The notes: generated by a model from the letters alone, not told the origin. DNA of 64,000 nt from Algirhabdus cladophorae (GCF_044772865.1 NZ_CP173029.1:1550001-1614000); one strand, 5' to 3'. Shown: positions 1 through 9,288, counted from the first letter of the stretch. Numbers and translations: made by a program.

Positions 1-1257
1 TTCCGGGAAGGGATCCGGCTCTACCAATTCGGCGGTCTCAAACACCACCTCATATTGACCATCCGGCTTTGCTAGGCCGACACGGGTCTTGGACCAGAGG
101 TGGTGATTTTCGTGAACTTTTACATAGCCTTCTGGGGCTGTGTCCAACTCGATACCAATTTGGGCTTCGCGGACTTTGTCCACATCGAAGGAGCCTGCTT
201 TTTCCACGGCGGCTTTCCACAACCATGGGCCAAGATAGGCCGCCTGTGTAACATCGCCGATCACGATGTCCTCGCCCCACATTTCTTTGAAGGCTTTGAC
301 GAAAGCTATGTTGTTTGGATTGTCGAGGGACTGGAAGTACTTCATGCAGGCATAAGCGCCTTCCATATTCTCGCCGCCAATGCCCAAAATTTCGTCCTCG
401 GTGACCGAAATCGTCAGCAGGATCGGATCCTCGGCAGTCATGTCGATGCCTGCGGCTTTGAGCTGCTTGTAGAAGGCCACGTTCGAGCCACCCACAACAA
501 TGGCGTAAATCACGTCAGGTTTGCGTAAGCGGATCTTGTTGATGACCGAGTTGAACTGAGTGTGACCCAGAGGATAGTAATCCTCGCCCACAACTTTGCC
601 GCCAAGGAAGTTTTCGATGTGCTTGCGAGCGATTTTGTTCGATGTACGTGGCCAGATGTAGTCAGAGCCCAGCAGATAAAAGCTGTTTGCGCCTTTGGTT
701 TCTTTGACCCAATCCAGACCTGCGATGATCTGCTGCGTGGCTTCTTGGCCAGTGTAGATCACGTTGGGGCTTTCTTCCAAACCCTCGTAGAAGGTCGGGT
801 AGTACAGGAAACCATTGTGCTGTTCGAACACCGGCAGCACGGCTTTGCGGCTGGCGGATGTCCAGCAGCCCATGACCGATGCGACCTTGTCGTTGACTAG
901 CAATTTGCGGGCTTTTTCTGCGAACGTCGGCCAATCGGACGCGCCATCTTCTTGGATCACTTCGATCTGACGGCCCAGCACACCGCCCATTTCGTTGATC
1001 TGTTTGATCGCAAGCTTTTCGGCCTGAACCGACCCGGTCTCCGAGATCGCCATAGTCCCAGTCACCGAATGCAAAATGCCGACTGTGACTGTGTCGTCGG
1101 TAACCGCCAGACCTGTTGTGTTGACCTCAGCGGTGGGAAAGCTTTGTGCCATCAAGCCTTTAGGTGCAAAGAGGGCTGCCCCAAATGCAGCAGAGCTTGC
1201 CATCATGGCACGGCGACTCAGGCCGTCCGTTTTCTTTGAAGAAGGTGTGTCAGACAT
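1..1257 (-). CDS. urtA: Urea ABC transporter substrate-binding protein UrtA (3' end cut by window)
   Basis: Periplasmic binding protein of the branched-chain amino acid/urea type (Peripla_BP_5), expected to deliver urea to UrtBCDE. The frame is open from ATG at 1257 to base 1 (419 codons), so only a few C-terminal residues are missing compared with the usual ~430. The N-terminus has an SRRAMMASSAAFGAALFAP-type export signal with a twin-arginine-like start. The mature part opens with VTVGILHSVTGTMAISE and contains GVLGRQIE and GCWTSASRKAVLPVFE, typical of UrtA. An AAGGA ribosome-binding site precedes the start. The gene diverges from a two-component system, so the urt genes should continue to the left of the window. 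Urea is the likely ligand, but short-chain amide binders of the FmdD/AmiC family are close relatives. Confidence 0.85.
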   Translation of the reverse strand, partial: MSDTPSSKKTDGLSRRAMMASSAAFGAALFAPKGLMAQSFPTAEVNTTGLAVTDDTVTVGILHSVTGTMAISETGSVQAEKLAIKQINEMGGVLGRQIEVIQEDGASDWPTFAEKARKLLVNDKVASVMGCWTSASRKAVLPVFEQHNGFLYYPTFYEGLEESPNVIYTGQEATQQIIAGLDWVKETKGANSFYLLGSDYIWPRTSNKIARKHIENFLGGKVVGEDYYPLGHTQFNSVINKIRLRKPDVIYAIVVGGSNVAFYKQLKAAGIDMTAEDPILLTISVTEDEILGIGGENMEGAYACMKYFQSLDNPNNIAFVKAFKEMWGEDIVIGDVTQAAYLGPWLWKAAVEKAGSFDVDKVREAQIGIELDTAPEGYVKVHENHHLWSKTRVGLAKPDGQYEVVFETAELVEPDPFPE

Positions 1258-1343
1258 ATCCATTCCTTTTTCGGATGCTAAAAGATTAGGCGATTCCAAG
1301 TTTCGCCAACTTCTTCAGGATCAGGGCAACGGTGGCGGATCGA

Positions 1344-1363
1344 TATACGTCGAATGACGTATA
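1344..1363. promoter_or_regulatory. Inverted repeat, candidate operator between urtA and the histidine kinase gene
   Basis: TATACGTC-GAAT-GACGTATA is a perfect 8-bp-arm inverted repeat with a 4-nt spacer. It lies about 87 bp upstream of urtA and 124 bp upstream of the histidine kinase start. Its size suits a dimeric LuxR/NarL-type regulator, and one is encoded at 4819-5718. The pairing with that regulator is inference from position. Confidence 0.5.
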
Positions 1364-1487
1364 GGCCTGCGCGTTTTGTCCCCTATTGTTCTAACGCAAT
1401 GGGAAACCCGTTTGATTGGGAGGGGGGGCGCAGTCTGGTGACTGTCGCGCGCTTGGACGGTTCGTTTCACAACAAAGGCTTTGGGAC

Positions 1488-4400
1488 ATGGCAACTGCAC
1501 TTAAAGCGACCAGTGAAAAGCGGACGTATAACCGTTGGGTCGCAAATGAGACGATGGAAGACTTCGCGCTGCGGTTCACGGCCCGCCGCGCACGCCGGTG
1601 GAGCTATGCACGGGTGGCCAACACCGCAATTGGTTCAATCTCGTTTCTAGCGCTTGAGGCGATTGGGGCTGCGATCACCATCACCTACGGCTTTGATATC
1701 GCGATTGTGGCCATCATGTGGGTCGGCATGTTGCTGTTTCTTACGGGCTTTCCGATCTGCTTTTACGCAGCGCGCTACGGCGTCGACATCGATTTGCTGA
1801 CACGTGGCGCGGGCTTTGGCTATATCGGCTCGACGATTACGTCGCTGATCTATGCCTCTTTCACCTTCATCTTTTTTGCGCTGGAGGCCGCGATCCTTGC
1901 CTTGGCTTTGGACTTCCTTTTCGGGCTGCCGATTTTTCTGGGATATATCGTCAGCGCCTTGGTGGTGATCCCGCTGGTGGTCAATGGGTTTTCCAAAATC
2001 TCGGCGTTTCAAACATGGACCCAGCCAGTTTGGGTCATTTTGCACATCCTACCCTTCGCCTTGTTGGCCTTTGTGGGCTATGACATTGACGGCTGGGTTG
2101 GCTTTGAGGGCACGGAATCGGGCAAAGGCACCTCGACGTTTCTGATGTTGGGGGCGGCCTCTGGCGTGATCTTTTCGTTGGTGGCACAGATCGGCGAACA
2201 GGTTGATTTTCTGCGCTTTTTGCCTGAGCCCAAAACCAAATCGGATCGCCGAAAATGGTTCGCAGCCCTTATTGTGGCGGGGCCGGGATGGTCGGTGATT
2301 GGCGTGCTCAAGATGATTGCGGGCTCCTATCTGGTGACACTCGCCGTGCGCGAGGCGGTGCCCTTGGTCGACGCCGGTGATCCCACGCACATGTACTACA
2401 CTGCGTTCAATCAGGTCTTTGGATCGCCCGCCGTAGTGCTGGCGCTGACGGGTTTGTTTGTGGTTTTGTCCCAGCTCAAAATCAATGTGACCAACGCCTA
2501 CGCAGGCTCAATCGCTTGGTCGAATTTCTTTTCGCGATTGACCCACAGCCACCCCGGCCGCGTGGTGTGGCTGGTGTTCAACGTAGCTATTGCGGTGTTG
2601 TTGATGGAACTGGGCGTGTTCGAGGGGCTTGAACAGGTATTGCGCCTCTATTCCCATGTGGCGGTCGCGTGGATTGGGGCGCTCGTGGCGGATCTGGTGA
2701 TAAACAAACCCCTAGGCCTTAGCCCCAAAGGCATCGAATTTCGCCGCGCTCACCTTTATGATATCAACCCTGTTGGCATTGGCGCGATGGGATTGGCCTG
2801 TGTGTTGTCCTTGGTCGCTGTGATGGGCGGTTTGGGGCCGTTTGCCCAAGCGTTTTCCACGGTGATCGCCCTTGGATCGGCCTTTGTGCTGGCCCCTGTG
2901 ATTGCCTTTGCCACGGGCGGCAAATACTACTTGGCCCGTCCGGAAACGCCTATGCCACCACAAGGTGTCCAAAGCTGCTCTATCTGCGATTTCCGCTTTG
3001 ATCCCGAGGACATGACCCATTGCCCGTTTCACGCTGGCCCGATTTGTTCGCTGTGCTGTACGTTGGACAGCAATTGTCAGGACAGTTGCAAACCCCATGC
3101 CCGGTTCGAGACAAATTTTCGCAACATGCTGTACCGAGTGTTCCGACCCGAGATTGCGACGCTGCTGATGTCGCGACTGTCGCGGTTTTTAGTGTTCACC
3201 TGTCTGATCGGGGGCTGCTTTGGGGCGGCATTGATGATGATCCGTTCGTTGGAGGGGACGCCAAACTTTACGCCCGTTCTGACTGTGATGTTCGGTGTTG
3301 TCGTGATTATCATCGGGATCTGTGTTTGGATGTTTTTGTTGGTCAATGAAAGCCATCAGAAGGCCCGTGCCGAGACGACCCGCCAAACCGACAGGCTGTT
3401 GCGCGAAATTCGCGCCCACGAGCGCACGGATCACGCCTTGCAAGACGCCAAAGACAAAGCCGAGGCCGCAAATCTGGCCAAAACGCGGTATATGGCAGGT
3501 CTCAGTCACGAGCTGCGCACGCCACTGAATGCGATCTATGGGTTTGCCCAGATCCTTGAAAAAGATCCCAAAATGCCCGCCCATAGAACCGAGTCCGTCA
3601 CGACCATCCGGCGCAGCAGCGAACATCTGGCGGGATTGATCGAGGGTTTGCTGGATATCTCGCGCATTGAGGCAGGCCGCCTCGAGATTATGCGCGACCG
3701 GATCAATCTGCACATGTTCCTCAAACAGGTCACATCAATTTTTGAGGAAGAGGCCCGCAGCAAAGGAGTGTCCTTTGTGGTTGAAACCAGCGGTTTGTTC
3801 CCGGAATGGATTAGTTTCGATGAAAAACGACTGCGCCAGATCCTGATCAACCTGCTGTCCAATGCGCTACGCTATACCGATCAAGGTGAGGTGCGGTTGA
3901 AAGTGGGCTATCGCAATGAAGTGGCATTAATCGAAGTGTCTGACACAGGCGTTGGCATTGATCCCCAGTTTTTGCCACGCATTTGGCGCCCATTCGAGCG
4001 GGCCAATCACAACACGATCCGTGGTTCCGGCCTTGGCCTGACGATCACCAAGCTGCTGGTTGAAATTCTAGGCGGAGAAATTGATGTGGAAAGCGAAGTC
4101 GGCATTGGCAGTACCTTCAAGGTTCGGCTGATGCTGCCTTCGATTGCTCATGGCAATCTGCACGAGACCCGCATTGCAGATGACGCGCGGTCCTTGCCTG
4201 TGACAGGCTATCATGGGACGCGCAAAACCTTGATGGTGGTAGACGATGATCTGCATCACCTGACCTTGATCAGCGATGTGTTTGAGCCGCTTGGCTTTGG
4301 CGTGGTTACGGCCTCCAATGCAGAAATGGCGCTGGATATGTTGTCGGATATCAAGCCGGATCTTTTCATTCTGGACATCGACATGCCGGGACAGGATGGG

Positions 4401-4838
4401 TGGTCTTTGGCCCAACACTTGCGCGACGGGGCCTTGGTTGCGATCCCGATCATTATGATTTCCGGCCATGCCAAAGATGCAGAAGCCCCCACGCCACAGC
4501 TGGCCCTTTACGATGCTTTTATCGCAAAACCCTATAATCTCGATGATCTGCTGATCCGGGTCGCGGAACTGCTCAAGATCGAGCTGAAGCTGGAAAACAC
4601 TGTGATCCGTCATGACAAAAGCGGCACTGGGCTGGAGGCCTCGGAAACCTCTGAACTCATCACCATGGCGCTTTCGGGGCAGGCCACGGCCCTTCGAACG
4701 CGCTTAAACGAATTGGAAACGGCGCAGGCCTGTCCGCCCGAATTGCTGGCAACGCTGCGCGAAAATCTCGCCTCCTTTGATCTAAAGGCCATGGCAGACA
4801 ATCTGAAAGACCACACAAATGGCCATACAAATGGATAG
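1488..4838 (+). CDS. Hybrid sensor histidine kinase with N-terminal NCS1-type permease domain
   Basis: A 1116-residue membrane kinase. Residues ~30-480 form a multi-helix block resembling nucleobase:cation symporter-1 permeases (RGAGFGYIGSTITSL and LKINVTNAYAGSIAW regions). Next comes a Cys/His-rich segment at ~497-535 with eight Cys, two membrane helices at ~565-620, and a short coiled coil. HisKA carries SHELRTPLNA (His about residue 674). The HATPase has NLLSNALRYT, DTGVGI and GSGLGLT. A C-terminal receiver has its phospho-Asp near 963 in LFILDIDMPG. The ATG at 1488 is preferred over an in-frame TTG at 1416 because the permease-like homology begins after it. The stop overlaps the response-regulator gene. 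Position opposite urtA suggests sensing of urea or another nitrogenous compound. The layout recalls CbrA (SLC5-kinase fusion) but the transporter family looks different. Confidence 0.85.
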   Translation: MATALKATSEKRTYNRWVANETMEDFALRFTARRARRWSYARVANTAIGSISFLALEAIGAAITITYGFDIAIVAIMWVGMLLFLTGFPICFYAARYGVDIDLLTRGAGFGYIGSTITSLIYASFTFIFFALEAAILALALDFLFGLPIFLGYIVSALVVIPLVVNGFSKISAFQTWTQPVWVILHILPFALLAFVGYDIDGWVGFEGTESGKGTSTFLMLGAASGVIFSLVAQIGEQVDFLRFLPEPKTKSDRRKWFAALIVAGPGWSVIGVLKMIAGSYLVTLAVREAVPLVDAGDPTHMYYTAFNQVFGSPAVVLALTGLFVVLSQLKINVTNAYAGSIAWSNFFSRLTHSHPGRVVWLVFNVAIAVLLMELGVFEGLEQVLRLYSHVAVAWIGALVADLVINKPLGLSPKGIEFRRAHLYDINPVGIGAMGLACVLSLVAVMGGLGPFAQAFSTVIALGSAFVLAPVIAFATGGKYYLARPETPMPPQGVQSCSICDFRFDPEDMTHCPFHAGPICSLCCTLDSNCQDSCKPHARFETNFRNMLYRVFRPEIATLLMSRLSRFLVFTCLIGGCFGAALMMIRSLEGTPNFTPVLTVMFGVVVIIIGICVWMFLLVNESHQKARAETTRQTDRLLREIRAHERTDHALQDAKDKAEAANLAKTRYMAGLSHELRTPLNAIYGFAQILEKDPKMPAHRTESVTTIRRSSEHLAGLIEGLLDISRIEAGRLEIMRDRINLHMFLKQVTSIFEEEARSKGVSFVVETSGLFPEWISFDEKRLRQILINLLSNALRYTDQGEVRLKVGYRNEVALIEVSDTGVGIDPQFLPRIWRPFERANHNTIRGSGLGLTITKLLVEILGGEIDVESEVGIGSTFKVRLMLPSIAHGNLHETRIADDARSLPVTGYHGTRKTLMVVDDDLHHLTLISDVFEPLGFGVVTASNAEMALDMLSDIKPDLFILDIDMPGQDGWSLAQHLRDGALVAIPIIMISGHAKDAEAPTPQLALYDAFIAKPYNLDDLLIRVAELLKIELKLENTVIRHDKSGTGLEASETSELITMALSGQATALRTRLNELETAQACPPELLATLRENLASFDLKAMADNLKDHTNGHTNG

Positions 4839-5718
4839 TCAAACCGTTCAGGACCAAAATATTGCGTTGGTGGTGGATGATGATCCTGCATCCCTCACCA
4901 TGGTGTCTACGGCCCTTGAGGAAAATGGCATGTCAGTGATCGTGGCCCGAGACGGCAGCACAGCGATTGAGCTGGTAGGGCGGATCAACCCAGATGTCAT
5001 TTTGATGGATGCAATCATGCCGGAAATGGATGGTTTCGAGACCTGTCGCAAGCTCAAGTCCGGCCCTTTGTCCACGGACGCCCCGATCATTTTTATGACC
5101 GGTCTAAGCGCGCCTGATGATGTGGTGCGTGGCTTGTCCGCAGGCGGCGTGGATTATGTGACCAAGCCAGTGATCGTCGACGAATTGGTGGCGCGGATCG
5201 GGATCCACATCGTGAATTCCAAATTGATCCAAAGTGCCCGTGACGCCCATGATGTGTCAGGCCGATCGCTGCTGGCGTTTGATCAATCGGGAACGTTGGT
5301 GTGGGGGTCCAAAATGGCGATGGATGCCTTTGATCTATCGGCGGCTCAATACGGAGAATTGAAGCGCTGGCTGATCGATGGCAGTCAAAAACCGGTTTCA
5401 CAGGTGTCGGCGCTAACGCTCAACACTTACAAGTTTCAATATGTTGGACTGTCAAATGCAGCGGAACTTTTGGTCAAATTTTCACGCGAAAGCAACGAAA
5501 CACCAGAACAACAACTCGAACGTCTCCTCAGCCTGACTGCGCGCGAATCCGAAGTGCTGTATTGGTTGACGCTTGGCAAAACAAACCGCGATATCAGTGC
5601 CATTTTGGGGTTAAGTCCGCGCACCGTGAACAAGCATCTGGAACAGGTTTTTCAAAAGATGGGCGTGGACAATCGCACATCAGCAGCTGTTGCGGCTGAC
5701 CGAATACTGCATGCTTGA
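4819..5718 (+). CDS. LuxR/FixJ-type response regulator paired with the permease-kinase
   Basis: Cytoplasmic DNA-binding response regulator of 299 residues. The N-terminal receiver (about 15-130) has the acidic pocket VVDDDP and phospho-Asp in DVILMDAIMPEMDG, and the conserved Lys in YVTKPV. A linker of ~90 residues with no recognised fold follows. The C-terminal GerE/LuxR helix-turn-helix (LTARESEVLYWLTLGKTN, then SPRTVNKHLEQVFQKMGV) completes it. The gene overlaps the kinase gene by 20 nt, so the two are co-transcribed and form a pair. A second possible ATG lies at 4831. It plausibly binds the 1344-1363 inverted repeat to control urt and itself; that is inference. Confidence 0.88.
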   Translation: MAIQMDSQTVQDQNIALVVDDDPASLTMVSTALEENGMSVIVARDGSTAIELVGRINPDVILMDAIMPEMDGFETCRKLKSGPLSTDAPIIFMTGLSAPDDVVRGLSAGGVDYVTKPVIVDELVARIGIHIVNSKLIQSARDAHDVSGRSLLAFDQSGTLVWGSKMAMDAFDLSAAQYGELKRWLIDGSQKPVSQVSALTLNTYKFQYVGLSNAAELLVKFSRESNETPEQQLERLLSLTARESEVLYWLTLGKTNRDISAILGLSPRTVNKHLEQVFQKMGVDNRTSAAVAADRILHA

Positions 5719-5935
5719 GTCATTTTAAATAATTTAAAACAGTGATTTAAAGTACTTTCTTAATGTAAATCTTCAGTCTGAAGTAATTTGCTTTGGTGCC
5801 GCTTTTGCTGGCGCTGATCATCCTCGCAACTTGTCAAAAAAGCGCTTCTGCTTTGGCATGGTTTCAGTTTAAGAGGCCTCAAACCACGCCCTTTTTTAGG
5901 ACGGATTGTCGAATCTAAAGCAAGGAATACCCCTG

Positions 5936-6625
5936 ATGAAACGCTCGCGTATCAATGAAATTATGGCTCAGGCAGATGATATGATCCGCAGTCACGGGTT
6001 TACCCTGCCGCCCTTTGCCTATTGGACGCCAGACGAATTTGCGGCCAATGCAACAGCGGCCCGCGCCTTAATCGAGGCGCGTTGCGGCTGGGACATCACT
6101 GATTATGGCGACGGTGACTTCGACAAAATGGGCTTGTTTTTGTTCACTTTGCGCAATGGCCGATTGACGGATCTTCAGCGCGGCGGCGGCATGTGCTACG
6201 CCGAAAAGCTGCTGATTTCGAAACAGGATCAACTGTCGCCCATGCACACCCATGTGATCAAGGCCGAAGACATCATCAATCGCGGCGGTGCGACTATGGT
6301 GGTTGAGTTGTTTGGATCCGACGACAACGGAAATTTTGCGGAGGATCGCGGTGGCATGGTGATGTGCGATGGTATTGCACGGACATTTGCGCCCGGTGAA
6401 AAACTGAGTTTTGCCCCCGGCGAAAGCCTGACCTTGATGCCTGGTGATTGGCATGCGTTTTGGGGCGAGGGCGGTGATGTTTTGATCGGCGAGGTCTCTA
6501 CCGTGAATGACGACGAAACCGACAATATTTTCCGCGCACCCATCGGTCGGTTTTCGCAAATCGACGAGGACGTGCCGGCAACACATCTGTTGGTGAGCGA
6601 TTACGCAACGCGCCTCAATCCTTAG
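5936..6625 (+). CDS. D-lyxose/D-mannose isomerase (lyxose ketol-isomerase family)
   Basis: Cupin-type aldose-ketose isomerase that interconverts D-lyxose/D-xylulose and, in characterised homologues, D-mannose/D-fructose. The 229-residue protein begins MKRSRINEIM and has LPPFAYWTPDEF, close to the family N-terminus. It also carries metal-ligand-like HTHVIKAEDI and the pair DWHAFW / GEVSTVNDDETDN. The ATG at 5936 has AAGGA at 5922-5926 in front; an upstream TTG at 5906 lacks this. It lies upstream of, and on the same strand as, the LacI-ABC-hydrolase operon. There its mannose activity would turn a released hexose into fructose. The link to that operon is inferred from position. Confidence 0.85.
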   Translation: MKRSRINEIMAQADDMIRSHGFTLPPFAYWTPDEFAANATAARALIEARCGWDITDYGDGDFDKMGLFLFTLRNGRLTDLQRGGGMCYAEKLLISKQDQLSPMHTHVIKAEDIINRGGATMVVELFGSDDNGNFAEDRGGMVMCDGIARTFAPGEKLSFAPGESLTLMPGDWHAFWGEGGDVLIGEVSTVNDDETDNIFRAPIGRFSQIDEDVPATHLLVSDYATRLNP

Positions 6626-6768
6626 GCAACGGACGCCCGCTTGGCCCCAAAATAGAAATGTTTCTGTTTACTTTTTGGGGCTAACACGCTGACATATAAC
6701 ATTTTTAATCCAACTCACCCAAGTACTTTATTGAAAACTTATCTTCTGGTTGCATAAATTCGTTGCAC

Positions 6769-6786
6769 ACCGAAACCGGTTTCGGT
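6769..6786. promoter_or_regulatory. 18-bp perfect palindrome, LacI-family operator
   Basis: ACCGAAACCGGTTTCGGT is perfectly self-complementary and has the central CG-containing core typical of LacI/GalR operators. It ends 25 bp before the LacI start codon, a position suited to autorepression and control of the downstream transporter genes. Confidence 0.75.
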
Positions 6787-6811
6787 TAGCGTTTGAGCAG
6801 GGAGAGATTCG

Positions 6812-7882
6812 ATGTCAGCAAAACCTGTCAGCCTCAAAACGCTTGCGGCAAAACTGGAGTTGACCGTGGGAACGGTCAGTCGCGCCTTGAACGGCTACGC
6901 TGATATTAGCCCTGCGACACGCGAACGTGTGCGCCGTGCGGCAGACGAGTTGGGCTACCGACCAAACCAGAACGCGCGCAGGCTTTCTATCGGCGTTCCC
7001 GAAACAATTTGCTATCAAATGCCGCGCTACGCGAGTTCGATTGCCCAGCCGTTTGTGGCCCAGCTGTTGCAGGGATTGGGTGAGGCACTGCGCAAGCGCA
7101 ATTGGGATTTGTTGGTCAGCCACGCGGAATCCTCAAAAGATGAAATTGCACAGATCGACCGTCTGGTGCGGTCGGGGCGCATCGGCGGTATGGTCATTTC
7201 ACGTCCGTTGAAAAACGATCCGCGCATTCGTCTGATGCAAGATCTGAAATGCCCGTTTGTGGTGCACGGTCGGACCAATTCCAGCGAAGGCTATGCGTGG
7301 TACGACATAGACAGCGAAGATGCCTTTGTTCAATCGGTGAACCACGTAGTTGGGTTGGGTCACAGTGCAATTGGCTTTATCGGCGCGCCCTTGCAGCTTC
7401 AGTTTGCCCAAGACCGTTTGAACGGATTTCAGCGGGCAATTGTTGAAAACGGCCTTACGGCAAATCCGGACTACATCCAGATCGCTGATTTCAGTGACGA
7501 AGGCGGCGAGGCGGCGACCAATATCTTGTTGGATATGGACGCGCCACCCACCGCGATTGTTTGTGTGTCTGATACTGTAGCTTTGGGAGCCTTGGCCGCC
7601 ATTCGCGAGCGCGGATTGGTGCCGGGCCAGGACATTACTGTCATTGGATATGACGGGTTGCAGTTTGGTATTCATGCCAACCCGCCGTTGACAACCATGG
7701 CGCAACCGCAGGCTCATGCGGGGCGCCGATTGGGGGATATGCTGTTGTCGATCATCGATGGAGACGATCCGACCCAGCACCAAGAATTGCAGCGTGCCCA
7801 TTTGGTTCGTCGCAAAACAGACGGGCCGATGCAAAATGCATGGGTTCGAAAATTCGTTTCTGTAAGGGAGGACTCACAATGA
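6812..7882 (+). CDS. LacI-family transcriptional regulator of the sugar/solute ABC operon
   Basis: A 356-residue repressor. The N-terminal helix-turn-helix and hinge (VSLKTLAAKLELTVGTVSRA then YRPNQNARRL) occupy residues ~4-58, followed by a type-1 periplasmic-binding-like effector domain with FIGAPLQLQFAQDRLNGF and VIGYDGLQFG. GGGAGAG lies just upstream of ATG 6812. The stop overlaps the start of the binding-protein gene (ATGA), so it is the first gene of the transporter operon. It presumably responds to the imported solute or its breakdown product, and probably binds the 18-bp palindrome immediately upstream. Confidence 0.92.
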   Translation: MSAKPVSLKTLAAKLELTVGTVSRALNGYADISPATRERVRRAADELGYRPNQNARRLSIGVPETICYQMPRYASSIAQPFVAQLLQGLGEALRKRNWDLLVSHAESSKDEIAQIDRLVRSGRIGGMVISRPLKNDPRIRLMQDLKCPFVVHGRTNSSEGYAWYDIDSEDAFVQSVNHVVGLGHSAIGFIGAPLQLQFAQDRLNGFQRAIVENGLTANPDYIQIADFSDEGGEAATNILLDMDAPPTAIVCVSDTVALGALAAIRERGLVPGQDITVIGYDGLQFGIHANPPLTTMAQPQAHAGRRLGDMLLSIIDGDDPTQHQELQRAHLVRRKTDGPMQNAWVRKFVSVREDSQ

Positions 7883-9225
7883 AACGTACAACAACTTTAA
7901 TGGCCGGCTTGCTGGTTTCCACGGCACTGGTTGGTGCCGCACATGCGGACACAATCCGCTTTTGGACAATGGAAGTTCAGCCAGAACGCATAGCCGTTCA
8001 AGAAAAAATGGCTGCGGGCTTTGAAGCTGCAACAGGCCACAAAGTCGAGATCATTCCTGTAGAGGAATCCGACATCAAAACACGGGCCACAGCGGCCTTT
8101 GCGGCTGGCGATTTGCCAGACGTTTTGAACCACACTGTACAACACTTGCTGCCTTATGCCGAAGCCGGTCTGCTGGACACTGCTGCTGCCACTGAAGTGG
8201 TGGAAGATCTGGGCATAGACAGCTTTGCCTCTGGTCCAATCCGCATGGCAATGTCTGACGGTGAAATCGTATCGGTTCCCTCTGATGGTTGGACACAGTT
8301 GGTTGTATACCGTGCTGACTTGTTTGCTGACATGGGTTTGGCCGCGCCAACATCCTTTGAAGCGATGTCCGCTGCCATGGACAAACTGCACAACCCGCCA
8401 GAAATGTACGGTTTTGTCGCTGCGACTAAGATCGACGAAGGCTACATGATGCAGCTGATCGAGCACCTGTCGCTGGCTACAGGCTATTCGCCAATCACGG
8501 CTGATGGGTCGATCAACGAAGACACAACCAACCTTGTGCAGTTGCTTGAGCTTTACAAAAAGATGGTCGACAACTCGCCTCAGGGTGATCTGTACTGGTC
8601 GCAATCACGCGAATTATACCTCGATGGCAAAGCCGCGATGGTGATCTGGTCCCCATCCATTTTGGACGAATTGGGCGGCCTGCGTGACAGTGCACCTGTG
8701 ACCATCAATGACGATCCCACAACAAAAGCCTTGGCTCAGGCCACAGGTTTCTCGACTGTGATCTCCGGTCCCGGCAACCCTGATGGTGCGGCCTACGCCG
8801 ACGTGCGTTACCTCGGCATCACCGCAGACGCCAACACAGAAGTGGCCCAAGAGTTTGTAAAATATGTTGTGTCTGAAGGCTACGGCCAGTGGCTCAGCCA
8901 AGCTCCTGAAGGCAAATTCCCTGTGCGTCGCGGCACAGGTGGCGATGACAACAGCTATGAAATGACATGGGCTGGTCTGGACGTTGGTGTAGACCGCAAA
9001 GCGCCTTTGGCTGACATCTACCCACAACAGGTGATCGACGATATCGTTGCCGGCCTGTCCGTAGGCGACCGTTGGGGTGTTGCTGATGGTCAATTGGCCA
9101 CTGCGTCCAAAATCGTCAACGCACAAGTGATGTCGCAAGTGATCCGCGAAATGACAGACGGTGAATTGTCTGTACAAGAAGCGGCTGACAAAATTGTGGC
9201 CCAACACAAAGCACTAGGTCTGTAA
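7879..9225 (+). CDS. Carbohydrate ABC transporter substrate-binding protein (family 1)
   Basis: Periplasmic binding protein of the extracellular solute-binding family 1 (MalE-like). The 448-residue product starts MKRTTTLMAGLLVSTALVG and has a signal peptide probably cleaved after AHA. The mature chain begins DTIRFWTMEVQPERIAVQEK. The ATG at 7879 has GGGAGG just upstream and overlaps the lacI stop; an upstream in-frame start at 7840 would bury the signal peptide. It feeds the two permeases downstream. The ligand is not readable from the sequence. The co-encoded GH63/MGH-like hydrolase suggests a glycosylglycerate or related glycoside. Confidence 0.9.
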   Translation: MKRTTTLMAGLLVSTALVGAAHADTIRFWTMEVQPERIAVQEKMAAGFEAATGHKVEIIPVEESDIKTRATAAFAAGDLPDVLNHTVQHLLPYAEAGLLDTAAATEVVEDLGIDSFASGPIRMAMSDGEIVSVPSDGWTQLVVYRADLFADMGLAAPTSFEAMSAAMDKLHNPPEMYGFVAATKIDEGYMMQLIEHLSLATGYSPITADGSINEDTTNLVQLLELYKKMVDNSPQGDLYWSQSRELYLDGKAAMVIWSPSILDELGGLRDSAPVTINDDPTTKALAQATGFSTVISGPGNPDGAAYADVRYLGITADANTEVAQEFVKYVVSEGYGQWLSQAPEGKFPVRRGTGGDDNSYEMTWAGLDVGVDRKAPLADIYPQQVIDDIVAGLSVGDRWGVADGQLATASKIVNAQVMSQVIREMTDGELSVQEAADKIVAQHKALGL

Positions 9226-9237
9226 GCCAAGACCTAT

Positions 9238-9267
9238 GAGCGGCGCGAGACCTCCTTCGCGCTGCTC
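9238..9267 (+). other. Stem-loop between binding-protein and permease genes
   Basis: An 11-bp stem (arms 9238-9248 and 9257-9267, one G-U pair) with an 8-nt loop lies 12 nt after the binding-protein stop. No run of T follows. It is likely a 3' stabiliser or processing element giving more binding protein than permease. Confidence 0.6.
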
Positions 9268-9288
9268 CCTTTCTAGTGGACATTCGTC

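Noticed and set aside
5838..5849. AAGCGCTT core resembling a LacI-family operator upstream of the isomerase gene
   Set aside because: Only 8 bp are symmetric and the core differs from the ACCGGT-centred palindrome before lacI, so assignment to this regulator is not supported.
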